Of a DNA stretch of 50,095 nucleotides, positions 40,433 through 48,662 are shown in pieces (positions within the stretch are counted from its first letter, which is position 1; every line of letters begins with the position of its first letter). The notes under the pieces are model-generated. The model was not told the origin of the DNA, made no database searches, and was given only the letters and a program-made list of their open reading frames with translations. Origin of the DNA: Planctomycetota bacterium (GTDB taxonomy: Bacteria; Planctomycetota; SZUA-567; JAFGGJ01); assembly GCA_016930595.1 (NCBI GenBank), contig JAFGGJ010000010.1:1-50095 (forward strand), in the 5' to 3' direction. Made by a program: the position numbers and the translations under genes.

Positions 40433-42892
40433 CTACGGGCTTACGCTCAGTATCCTCCCCGTGCCGGGCGGTACGTTGTACGTCCCGGAAACGCCTCCGC
40501 CCGTCGCCAGGCTCATCGCCGGCTTGCTGCCGTCGGTCGCCACGTACCCGCCGCCGCTGAAACTCACCGGGTAATACGTCCGGTCCAGCTCGATGCCGTA
40601 CGTCGTTGACGGCGATGAATTCACCAGCACCAGGCCCCCCGTGTACCACCTGGCATACAGCCCCCCGCCCGACGTCCCCGCCACGCGCAGGTCGCCCAGG
40701 TCCGCGGGGCAGTCGTCCAGGTACTCCCCTATCGTTATCTCGTACTCCGGGTACCAGCGGGGATTGCCCCCGTATCCGTTCGGCGCGGAACCCAGCCCGC
40801 TGGCGTTCAGCGAATAGTAGCTCGTGTCGTTCTTGATGAGCAGGAACGTCGCCACGCAGAACTCCCGCAGGCTCACCGATGAAACATCCGGCGTCGGCAC
40901 CGCAAGCAGCACTTTTTTCGCCCCCGTTATGTACTGCACCGTCCGCCCTATGCTCGTTTCCCACACTCCCGCCCCGGAACTCACCAGCGTCTGCGTGCCG
41001 TTCGTGCACCCGAATGATTCCGCAAACCCCCCGTCGGTGTTCAGCAGGTACTCCGGATCGTACCACCCCGTCGTCATCCGGTTGCAGTTCGGCAGCACCA
41101 GGTACCGGTTCCCCGACGAATACGCCGCCCGCACCGCCCCGAAATACGCCCCGGCCCTCGCGTTCCACCAGTCCGCGTATTCCGTGTTTGTCGCTATGGT
41201 GCACACGTCGGCATTGTTGTACCAGTTCGCCGCACTCGCCCCGCAGTATGTCGACAGGTTCGGCCCGGGCTCATGTGCCGTGTCGAAAAACGTCCCGTCG
41301 AAGTTATACCCCGCGTCGTTCATCTGCATCCGCCGGATCGTCTCGTCGATTATGTACCTGTGCCACAATGGCCCGCCGCCCGGGTCGTAAGCCGGGTATA
41401 CGTAATAGAATTCCGACGAATTCCTCAGCGCGTGGTCGAACAGCCCGTCCTGTCCGTACACCGTGTCCCAGTCGGGGCTGTCTGCGTTCGACATGTACGT
41501 TGACAGGCTCGAATTTATTATCAGCGCCCCGAGCTGCGTGTTTCCGTACCCGTGCGACGACATCCATGCGTCGAACTTTACCTTCTCGTCGTCATACACG
41601 TTCTTATCGACCCAGTCCCCCACCCTGGTCAGACCGTACGAAAGGTGGTACTGCAGGACCCGCCAGTTCGTGTTGAACGGCCTCACCACCTCGATCCGGT
41701 CCTGCGGCATCTTCTGCGACCCTACCATCTTGCGCGCCGCAAAGCACGCCTGCGCCTCGTCCGTCGCGGGGTTGAAGTCTATCTGGTCGTGCCACACCAG
41801 CACGTGCCTCCGGCTCGACGGACACGGCCTCGCCATCCACGAAGCACAGCTTTCCGCCGAAGGTCCCGGCTCGCCGCCTGCCGGGTGGTACCCTATCGAC
41901 GGGTAGGGTGTCGGCGTCACCGGATCGCTCACCGTTATCACCACGATGTCCGTGTCCATTTTCCCGCCGTCGTCCTGCACCGTGAAATTCACGAAATACG
42001 TCCCCGGTTCCGTGTATTCGTGGGTCGTCGACTGGTCGAACGCCGTTCCCCCGTCGTCGAAATCGTACCGCCACGCCGTTATCGTCCCGTCCGGATCCGT
42101 CCCGCTCCCCGTGAAGGACACGTTCAGCGGCACGTTCCCAGACGTCGGACTCGCCGCAACCGACGCCGTCGGGCTCTGGTTCGCGTCCGTCGTGTAAGTC
42201 ACCGTAAGCTTCGGCCGGTACGAAACGGTGCTCGCCGCCGACGTGTACATATGCAGTTCCATCCCGTTGCTGTCCACCGACGGCACTATCGCCATCCCCT
42301 GGTTGGACGCCGCATTATCTATCCACCCCTGCACCAGGGTTTCCGACAGCGGCACGATTATCGGCTCCGGAGTCGGCAGCACGTTCGGGTCTCCACCGCT
42401 TCCGTCCGGCAGAGCCGGCACCAGGAGCGTTCCTTCCGCAGGGTTCGGCGGGGCGTAATACGCCCTGTCTCCGCTCCCCGTCCAGCTTTCCGTCAGGTGC
42501 CTCAGCTCCAGAAAATCGCTCCCCTGCCCGCACCCGTTCTCGCGGTGCACCGTCAGGGTCACCGACGCCGACACCACCATTGCGTCCACCGGCAGCCCCG
42601 CAGAAGCAAGGTCGAAACGGATGTACGATCTGTACGTGATCGTTCCACCTCCGACCGACTCGATGTGCAGGTACGTCGCATCCCCGCTGCTCACGTAGTC
42701 GTCCGTCCCGAAATATCCCCCCGCCCCGTCCTGGAAATCCACCGTCTCGGTCACGCCCGTGGGCTCTTCCACTCCTCTGCCTATCCTGACCCCCGGGTCC
42801 GTCCCGCCCCCATCGTCTCCTCCTCCTCCGCATCCCGCCACCGCCAGGACCCCTGCCAGCATCAGGAAAACCCTCACGCTCGCCCTCTTCAT
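40433..42892 (-). CDS. Large lipoprotein: DNRLRE-like + PKD + glycoside-hydrolase-like domain
   Basis: The 819-residue product starts at ATG 42892 (GAGAGGAG six bases upstream). Its signal ends at lipobox 'LAVAGC' (Cys21) and a Gly-rich tether. Residues about 40-225 resemble a DNRLRE/CBM-type beta sandwich ('RSYIRFDLASAGLPVDA', 'VVSASVTLTVHRENGCG', 'LRHLTESWTGSGDRAYY'). Residues about 230-310 are PKD ('WRYDFDDGGTAFD', 'HEYTEPGTYFVNFTVQDDGG'). The C-terminal 480 residues look like a glycoside-hydrolase-type barrel with 'AGYNFDGTFFDTAHEPGPNL' and aromatic-rich loops, reminiscent of hypothetical hydrolases of the GHL15 kind; catalytic residues are not assigned. Probably surface-anchored glycan binding or hydrolysis. 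Confidence 0.65.
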   Translation of the reverse strand: MKRASVRVFLMLAGVLAVAGCGGGGDDGGGTDPGVRIGRGVEEPTGVTETVDFQDGAGGYFGTDDYVSSGDATYLHIESVGGGTITYRSYIRFDLASAGLPVDAMVVSASVTLTVHRENGCGQGSDFLELRHLTESWTGSGDRAYYAPPNPAEGTLLVPALPDGSGGDPNVLPTPEPIIVPLSETLVQGWIDNAASNQGMAIVPSVDSNGMELHMYTSAASTVSYRPKLTVTYTTDANQSPTASVAASPTSGNVPLNVSFTGSGTDPDGTITAWRYDFDDGGTAFDQSTTHEYTEPGTYFVNFTVQDDGGKMDTDIVVITVSDPVTPTPYPSIGYHPAGGEPGPSAESCASWMARPCPSSRRHVLVWHDQIDFNPATDEAQACFAARKMVGSQKMPQDRIEVVRPFNTNWRVLQYHLSYGLTRVGDWVDKNVYDDEKVKFDAWMSSHGYGNTQLGALIINSSLSTYMSNADSPDWDTVYGQDGLFDHALRNSSEFYYVYPAYDPGGGPLWHRYIIDETIRRMQMNDAGYNFDGTFFDTAHEPGPNLSTYCGASAANWYNNADVCTIATNTEYADWWNARAGAYFGAVRAAYSSGNRYLVLPNCNRMTTGWYDPEYLLNTDGGFAESFGCTNGTQTLVSSGAGVWETSIGRTVQYITGAKKVLLAVPTPDVSSVSLREFCVATFLLIKNDTSYYSLNASGLGSAPNGYGGNPRWYPEYEITIGEYLDDCPADLGDLRVAGTSGGGLYARWYTGGLVLVNSSPSTTYGIELDRTYYPVSFSGGGYVATDGSKPAMSLATGGGVSGTYNVPPGTGRILSVSP

Positions 42893-42916
42893 GGACGCTC
42901 CTCTCAGTCTGCCCAT

Positions 42917-42942
42917 AACTGTCCCGGACAGTTGTCATTGTA
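42917..42942 (-). promoter_or_regulatory. Promoter-proximal palindromic operator, copy 2
   Basis: On the minus strand a -10 TACAAT (42937-42942) is followed three bases later by AACTGTCC-G-GGACAGTT (42917-42933), perfect 8-bp arms. It lies 25 bp before the lipoprotein start at 42892 and matches the palindrome at 38553-38569 in core and orientation to its gene. Confidence 0.65.
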
Positions 42943-43117
42943 CTCGGGACACCCCCCTCAAGCAACATGTTCTCTCATTTCCGGCATCGGCTCCCGGACA
43001 TTTCCCGCACGACACTTCCCGCCCCCGCCCCCTTCCTTTCTGCTGCTTCCGCAATCCACGTTACCCGACGCTCCTTCCGGTGGAGCACGCCCTCTTCTCT
43101 ATCGCCGCCGATTGCCT

Positions 43118-43145
43118 TTACTTCCTCTTTCCTCCCCTTATAATC
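43118..43145 (+). promoter_or_regulatory. Promoter of the porin-like gene
   Basis: TTTACT (43118-43123), 16-bp spacer, TATAAT (43140-43145), about 100 bp before the TTG start at 43244. The 350-bp gap 42893-43243 otherwise holds the operator just described and C-rich sequence without a convincing gene. Confidence 0.5.
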
Positions 43146-43243
43146 TCCTACTGTACAAAAGTCGTGCACCCTTCCGTACGATGATATTCTTTGCGATGCT
43201 GTGTGTTTGTGTGTATCATGACACTAGCAGGGGGGACATAGCT

Positions 43244-44758
43244 TTGGGCAAGTACACCGTTGTTGCGGCAGTCATGATGCTCTCGCTGGCGGCCTCTTCG
43301 TTTGCGCAGGAAGATCCTTTCCTCCGCAACGAGAAGCGCCTCACTGAACTTGAACGCCAGCTTAACCTTCTCCGCCAGGAAAACGCCTCTCTCAAGCGCC
43401 GTATCGAAGTCATGTCTCTTCCCACGTCCGAAGCCGTAGAAGCCTATCTCCAGGAACGCGGCCTCGCCGGCGTCCCCATCGCGGACGAATCCGGCAAGCC
43501 GGCTTCCGAAACCGTCGAGCGCATCCGCCTTTCCGGCTCCTTCTCCTCACGCTTCGAATACGACCACAACCGCACTGACCTCTCCGACGCCTCCCAGGAC
43601 ACCGGCGATTTCCTCTACACCCGCCTCAAGCTCGGCATCTCTTACGACCTCAATGACAACGTTACCCTCGCCGCCGTACTTCGCGGCAGTTTTATCGGCG
43701 GCGGATTTGCGGGCATCAACGCTCCCGGCGATCCGGCATCCCTCAACGATATCGACACGCTCGACGTCTACGAAGCCTACGTCCTGTTCCGCGACGTCAA
43801 CATGTTCGGCAGGCTCGGCGGACACCTCCCCGTCAGCATCCAGGTCGGCCGCCAGGAATTCTTCTACGGCGATGGCTTTCTCCTTGGCAACGACTCCTTC
43901 CGCGGCGGCATTTCCTACGACGGCGTCCGTTTCATCCAGGAAAGCGGCCGCCATCGCGTCGACCTTTTGTGGGCTAAGCTCCTCGAAAACGATTTTGTCT
44001 CCGATTCCGGCGTCATTTCCCCCACCTCCGCCGGCGACGACGACGCCGACCTCGTCGGTCTCCATCTCGACATGGCTCCCGTCAGCGACACTTCCGTTTC
44101 CGTCTACGCGCTCCTGCTCCAGAGTTGGGGTTTCTCGGGCGCCGTTCCCTACGGCACTTTCCCCGAAGCCAGCCTTGTCACGTTCGGCTCCAGGTTCCAG
44201 AGCAGTTATATGCGCAAGCTCTCCTATTCCATGGAATTCGCCGCCCAGCTCGGCTCCATCGACGATCGCGATATCCAGGATTCCTTCGCACTCGTCGGCA
44301 AAGTCCGCTACGACGGACTCGGCAATCCCTTCCGTCCCTATGTCTCCTTCAACGCCGTCTACGCCGCCGGCGACAAGGATCCCTTCGATTCCGAAGAAAA
44401 CAGCTTCAGCCCGCTTGCCCAGGACCCCCATACACTCCTCGGCGGCCTCGACATGTTCTTCACCTCCAACCTGAAGGCCGCCGGCGGCGAACTCGGGTTT
44501 TCCCCGCTCTCCGACCTCACGCTCAAAGCCGCCTATTACCGCTACTACGCCAATGAACTCTCCGACCTCGTCGGCGGATGGCTCGCAGGCGGCGGCTCGG
44601 GCAACTACGTCGGCCAGGAATGGTCCCTCGGCCTCGGATGGAAAATCGACCGCTGGTCCACGCTCGACCTGTCTTACGGTGAATTCCTCCCGGGAGACTT
44701 CTCCGCCGCTTCCGACAAGGCGCGGCGGCTGACTCTCTCGGTTGACGTTTCTTTTTGA
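43244..44758 (+). CDS. Alginate-export-family (AlgE-like) outer-membrane porin
   Basis: The 504-residue product starts at TTG 43244, six bases after GGGGGGAC; an ATG at 43196 in frame lacks a site and would spoil the signal peptide ('KYTVVAAVMMLSLAASSFAQ'). A coiled-coil (about 25-55, 'ELERQLNLLRQENASLKRRI') follows, as in periplasmic stalks of PVC porins, then a barrel of about 16-18 strands with 'TRLKLGISYDLNDNVTLAAV', 'IQVGRQEFFYGDGFLLGNDS' (the AlgE-family 'GRQ' motif) and 'GLGWKIDRWSTLDLSYGEFL', ending 'SVDVSF' with C-terminal Phe. It probably lets sugars or acidic oligosaccharides through the outer membrane. Its neighbours are glycan-related secreted proteins. Confidence 0.8.
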   Translation: MGKYTVVAAVMMLSLAASSFAQEDPFLRNEKRLTELERQLNLLRQENASLKRRIEVMSLPTSEAVEAYLQERGLAGVPIADESGKPASETVERIRLSGSFSSRFEYDHNRTDLSDASQDTGDFLYTRLKLGISYDLNDNVTLAAVLRGSFIGGGFAGINAPGDPASLNDIDTLDVYEAYVLFRDVNMFGRLGGHLPVSIQVGRQEFFYGDGFLLGNDSFRGGISYDGVRFIQESGRHRVDLLWAKLLENDFVSDSGVISPTSAGDDDADLVGLHLDMAPVSDTSVSVYALLLQSWGFSGAVPYGTFPEASLVTFGSRFQSSYMRKLSYSMEFAAQLGSIDDRDIQDSFALVGKVRYDGLGNPFRPYVSFNAVYAAGDKDPFDSEENSFSPLAQDPHTLLGGLDMFFTSNLKAAGGELGFSPLSDLTLKAAYYRYYANELSDLVGGWLAGGGSGNYVGQEWSLGLGWKIDRWSTLDLSYGEFLPGDFSAASDKARRLTLSVDVSF

Positions 44759-44809
44759 TCCGGTATTTGCGGCGGGCCCTTGTCCGCTGCTTATGGGAAG
44801 GCGACAGTC

Positions 44810-45748
44810 ATGGGTTCCCTGGAACATCTTTCTCCCAGGTCCAAGGCGCTTATGGTGGTCAACGAGTACCAGCAGCAGAGCATGGATGAGCAGCAGTTGA
44901 AATCGCTCTTCCAGGAAATATGCCCCGCCGAACCCGAACGCCATGCCGTCGCCGTCGAAATCGAAGAAGCTCTCCGCCAGGCCAGGTACTCCCCCGCCGA
45001 CATCTGGAAACTCCTCGACGCCATATACCCCGAACGCACCTCCGCCGCTTCCACTCCCAAGGAAGCCGCTCCCAAGCCCGGGCCGCAGACCCCGCACGCT
45101 CCTCCCAGGCCCGTCGGCAAACGTACCCAGCCCGTCAAGACGCCTTTCATCAAGTCCTTCGATGACTTCGGCTTCGACTCTTCCGCCAAGCAGCCCCCCC
45201 AGGGCGGCACTACCATTGCCGGCGCACCTCCCGGCCGTGCCTCCGCGCCCAAGGCCGGGCAGGCGTCTCCCGAACCTGCCGCCCCACGCGACAGCAGGCA
45301 GATCTCCGCCCTCAAGGATACCGACAAGACCGCTTTTTTCGGCGCCACACTCAAGGGCATCTCTCTCAATGCCGTCAAGCCCACTACCAAGGCCACCGTC
45401 CTTGTCGCCGACGACGACCAGCGCATCCGCTTCGTCTACCGCACCAAGCTTGAAGAAGGCGGCTACTCCGTCATCGAAGCCGAAAACGGCATGGAAGCCT
45501 GGCGCCTCATACAGACCGGCGAAGTCAACGTCGCCGTTCTCGACATGAAGATGCCCGGTTACCACGGCCTTGACGTCCTCAGCCGCATGGCCGACGCCGG
45601 CATGGATATCCCCGTCATCATCTCCACCGCGTATGACCAGCTTGCCGATGAATTCGTAGTCGCCACCTACCCCAAGCTCCAGTACCTAGTCAAGCCCATC
45701 GACCCCAACGAACTCCTCGCAAATATCGACGCCTTCGTCGAAGGCTGA
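44810..45748 (+). CDS. Response regulator with N-terminal helical region and C-terminal receiver
   Basis: The 312-residue product starts at ATG 44810 (GGGAAGGCGACAGTC before it). Residues 1-75 are helical and acidic ('SMDEQQLKSLFQEICPAEPE'); residues about 80-190 are a Pro/Ala/Lys-rich disordered linker; residues about 198-312 are a CheY-like receiver: acidic pair in 'VLVADDDQRIR', phospho-acceptor Asp245 in 'VAVLDMKMPGYHG', 'VIISTAYDQ' with Thr, and 'YLVKPIDPNEL' with Lys. No DNA-binding or enzymatic output domain is present, and the receiver lies at the C-terminus, so the N-terminal helical part is probably the output or a partner-binding module. No histidine kinase gene is adjacent. Confidence 0.88.
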   Translation: MGSLEHLSPRSKALMVVNEYQQQSMDEQQLKSLFQEICPAEPERHAVAVEIEEALRQARYSPADIWKLLDAIYPERTSAASTPKEAAPKPGPQTPHAPPRPVGKRTQPVKTPFIKSFDDFGFDSSAKQPPQGGTTIAGAPPGRASAPKAGQASPEPAAPRDSRQISALKDTDKTAFFGATLKGISLNAVKPTTKATVLVADDDQRIRFVYRTKLEEGGYSVIEAENGMEAWRLIQTGEVNVAVLDMKMPGYHGLDVLSRMADAGMDIPVIISTAYDQLADEFVVATYPKLQYLVKPIDPNELLANIDAFVEG

Positions 45749-45796
45749 TCTCTGCCGGCCCACCCCGCCCTGCCGGTTCGCAGCTTTCCCTTGCCG

Positions 45797-47323
45797 CTAC
45801 TCCCATTTGCCGCGATCCGGTTTCGTTTCCTGCCCCGTCACGCGGATCCTGGTCCTGGCCGTCGCATACGGATACTTCCCCAGTGAACACATCACGTGCA
45901 TCAGAGCTTCGGCCGTCATACGTTCGCGGACTTCGGCGTGCTCACCGCTCGCATACAGGTTGTTCAGTTCGAGCGGGTCGTCGGCCAGGTGGTAGAGTTC
46001 CCCGGAAAGCTCTTCGCTCCCCAGGCACGCTTCCCACAGGCGCCCCGGCATGTGGAGGATGAGCTTCCAGTCTCCGGTCCGCCACATCACCGCCGGCGCC
46101 CGCTGGTATTCCTCGTAGCCCCGCCCGTGCAGCTCCGCAAACGCGCCCCTGCGGCTGAAATCCGACAGCAGGCTGAACCCCGGCAGAAATTCCGGGATTC
46201 CGCAGCCGGCGACGTCCAGCAGCGTCGGCATTACGTCCACCAGTTCCACGGGGCGGTCATCAACGGCCCCATGCCGGTCCACGCCCGGTCCCGCCACCAG
46301 CATCGGCACCCGTACGCTGCCTTCGTACAGGCAGTACTTGGACACCCGCCCCCTGTCTCCCAGCATGTCCCCGTGATCGGCCGTGAAGATGATGAACGTG
46401 TTGTCGAGTTCGCCCATTGCTTCGAGCCTGTCTATCACCTGTCCGAAACAACTGTCCACGTACGTGCAGATAGCCGCGTACCTCAGCCGCGACATCCTCC
46501 GCTGCTCGGGCGTCATGCGCGGCCAGCGGTCTTCAAAATAACCCCACTGGTCTCCGCTCTCGCGGTGCCGGTGGCCGCCGGGCATCGGTTCCGGCGGCGG
46601 GCTGTCGGGGAAGGCGTTTATGTCGTAGAGACCCTCGAACCCGGGAGGAACGTGCAGCCCGGCATGGGGGTAATCCAGGCTGAGATACAGGAAGAGCGGC
46701 CGCGTCGCGTCGCGGCCGTTGTCCAGGAATTCCAGCGCTTGCCGAGTCAGCCAGCCTTCGAAATGGTGCTCCGCCGGAATGCCGCTTGTCTCCCCGATAT
46801 AGCCTTCGATCGCCTCGCCCCCAGGCCCGGACTTTCCCGACTCTTCCCGCACCCGCTCAAACCACTCCGGCTCGTCGTCCGCCATGTACAGGCTTCCGAC
46901 CTCGTCGTTATTCGGTTCCCTCTTCGACTGGATTGACCGCACTTCGAACCCGCGCCGCGACCCTTTCACTTCCACTCCTGGCATTATCCCCGACCCGATG
47001 TACCAGTGAGTCTTGCCGAACCCGGCTGTCTGGTATCCCGCCTCCAGCAGCCTCTGCGCCAGCACGGGCACCGGCAGGTCTTCGTCACGCGTGTACATCT
47101 GCGTATTGTGCCTGACCCCCACCTGGAAACCGTACAGCCCGCACATCATCGAATACCTGCTGGGTACACATATCGGCACGTTGCACACGCACTGCGAAAA
47201 CCTCACTCCGCGCGCCGCTATCGCGTCCAGCGTGGGCGTCTGTATCACGGGGTTCACGCACCCCATTGCGTCATGCCGCTGCTGGTCCGTCATCAGGAAC
47301 AGTATGTTCGGGCGTTTCGCCAT
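45797..47323 (-). CDS. Formylglycine-type sulfatase
   Basis: The 508-residue product starts at ATG 47323 (GAAAGG before it). It shows the sulfatase N-terminal 'RPNILFLMTDQQRHDAMGC', the activation motif C52-V-P-S-R and 'YSMMCG', 'FGKTHWYIGSG' and 'FIIFTADHGDMLGDRGRVSK', the complete metal and sulfate-binding set. It lacks a signal peptide. It differs in sequence from the sulfatase at 20107. A formylglycine-generating enzyme must be encoded elsewhere. It is the likely desulfating step for oligosaccharides taken in by the porin, though this is inferred from neighbours only. Confidence 0.88.
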   Translation of the reverse strand: MAKRPNILFLMTDQQRHDAMGCVNPVIQTPTLDAIAARGVRFSQCVCNVPICVPSRYSMMCGLYGFQVGVRHNTQMYTRDEDLPVPVLAQRLLEAGYQTAGFGKTHWYIGSGIMPGVEVKGSRRGFEVRSIQSKREPNNDEVGSLYMADDEPEWFERVREESGKSGPGGEAIEGYIGETSGIPAEHHFEGWLTRQALEFLDNGRDATRPLFLYLSLDYPHAGLHVPPGFEGLYDINAFPDSPPPEPMPGGHRHRESGDQWGYFEDRWPRMTPEQRRMSRLRYAAICTYVDSCFGQVIDRLEAMGELDNTFIIFTADHGDMLGDRGRVSKYCLYEGSVRVPMLVAGPGVDRHGAVDDRPVELVDVMPTLLDVAGCGIPEFLPGFSLLSDFSRRGAFAELHGRGYEEYQRAPAVMWRTGDWKLILHMPGRLWEACLGSEELSGELYHLADDPLELNNLYASGEHAEVRERMTAEALMHVMCSLGKYPYATARTRIRVTGQETKPDRGKWE

Positions 47324-47418
47324 TGTCAGCCTTTCGTTTCAGCACGGCCCCGCCGGCAACCATGTTCCACCACCGGAAGAATACCGCAAGAAAAGAACCG
47401 CCCTTGTTTCCCCCGCCG

Positions 47419-48633
47419 TTACCTGGAAGGCTCCCACACGTACGCCCCCTCCCTGTTGATGTAGCCGTACTTGCGCGAAGTTATCACCACCACGTCCTCG
47501 TCCAGCACGTGCACTTCTTCATCTGCAGGACCGGTTTCGATTTTTCCCGACGCCGGCACCTTCTTTTTCCCCACCGTCACCCCGACCCTTGCCAGCCCCC
47601 CGCAAAACTCCTCCGCTTCGTCGAACCGCGGTTCTATCGCGCCACTGCCGGTCTTGTCTATGTAGCCCCACTTGCCGTCCACTTCCACCGCCGCCAGGCC
47701 TTCGTGGAAATCGTCGGCGTAATCGAACTTCGCCTTTATCGCCACGTTCCCCTTCGTGTCGATGTAGCCGTATTTTCCCCCCACTGCGAACACGGCGAGG
47801 CCTTCGGAAAAGCTGCTCGCGTCTTCGTACTTCGGCCGGATGACGACCGCCCCCGTCCGGTCTATGTAGCCGACGCCTTCTTCGACCGGTATCGGGGCCA
47901 GCCCGCATGAAAAGCGCCCGCCCACGACCATCTGTTCCATCCCGCCGAATATGACGTTGCCGGTCCTGTCCGCATACGCGAAGTCGCTTGTGAAGTAGCC
48001 TTCCTCGGTCTTTCTATCCACCATCACCACGGCGACGCCTTCCGAAAACTCTTCCGCACAGCTGAACTTAGGCGCTATCGCCATGCTGCCGGTCCTGTCC
48101 ATGTAACCCCACTTGCCGTCCACTTCCACCGCCGCAAGGCCCCCGGAAAACCTTCCGGCCCACTTGTACCTGTAAGGTATTACCAGCTCGCCAGATTCGT
48201 TCATGTAGCCGGCGAGCCCGGCGCTTTTCACGTCCGCAAGCCCTTCGGAGAAATCCCCCGCCCACTTCAGTTCGGGCTTCACCACCCACTTGCCCTTAGC
48301 GTCGACGTACCCCCACCTGTCGGCGCTGCGCACGGCGGCGCGCCCGCATGAAAAGATTCTGGCTTCATCGAACTGCGGCTGTATTACGACCTTGCCCTTC
48401 GAGTCGATATAGCCATACTTGCCGCCCACGATCACGGGATACAGCTTCAGCTCGCCCGCCTTGCCGCTGCCGTCCCCGGCGAGCTGCGCCACGGGCGTCC
48501 GGGCGGCGGTATTCGCCGGTTGTTCCCGCGGCGCCTGCTCTTGCCCGTACAGGCCCGCGGTGCCGTAAGGTGTCGCCGCCAGGAAAATACATACCCGTAA
48601 AGTAACACCGCGCATGCGGAAGAACACCGGCAC
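47419..48633 (-). CDS. Exported WG-repeat protein
   Basis: The 404-residue product has nine WG-type beta repeats (pattern W/G-Y-x-D-x-x-G-x-x-x-I-x-P-x-F), for example 'YGYIDSKGKVVIQPQFDEA', 'WGYMDRTGSMAIAPKFSCA' and 'YGYIDTKGNVAIKAKFDYA', from about residue 70 to 400. A signal-like N-terminus precedes. GTG 48633 is chosen because GGAGG lies six bases upstream; ATG 48615 (6 codons later) and TTG 48666 are alternatives. WG repeats are found in exported or surface proteins of unknown role. The gene is 29 bp downstream of the zinc-finger gene on the same strand and probably cotranscribed. Confidence 0.82.
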   Translation of the reverse strand: MPVFFRMRGVTLRVCIFLAATPYGTAGLYGQEQAPREQPANTAARTPVAQLAGDGSGKAGELKLYPVIVGGKYGYIDSKGKVVIQPQFDEARIFSCGRAAVRSADRWGYVDAKGKWVVKPELKWAGDFSEGLADVKSAGLAGYMNESGELVIPYRYKWAGRFSGGLAAVEVDGKWGYMDRTGSMAIAPKFSCAEEFSEGVAVVMVDRKTEEGYFTSDFAYADRTGNVIFGGMEQMVVGGRFSCGLAPIPVEEGVGYIDRTGAVVIRPKYEDASSFSEGLAVFAVGGKYGYIDTKGNVAIKAKFDYADDFHEGLAAVEVDGKWGYIDKTGSGAIEPRFDEAEEFCGGLARVGVTVGKKKVPASGKIETGPADEEVHVLDEDVVVITSRKYGYINREGAYVWEPSR

Positions 48634-48662
48634 GTCACGCCTCCAGCGATGCCGCGCGCCCG

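Noticed and set aside
41552-43243. Upstream extension of the porin frame as a single 1068-residue protein
   Set aside because: That part is Arg/His/Pro-rich antisense sequence of the lipoprotein gene. The signal peptide and ribosome binding site place the start at TTG 43244.
43547-45565. Long minus-strand open frame of 672 codons opposite the porin and response-regulator genes
   Set aside because: It is antisense to two well-supported genes. Its composition (Gly/Val/Glu-rich, low complexity) is what C-ending codons give on the opposite strand, and it has no known motif.
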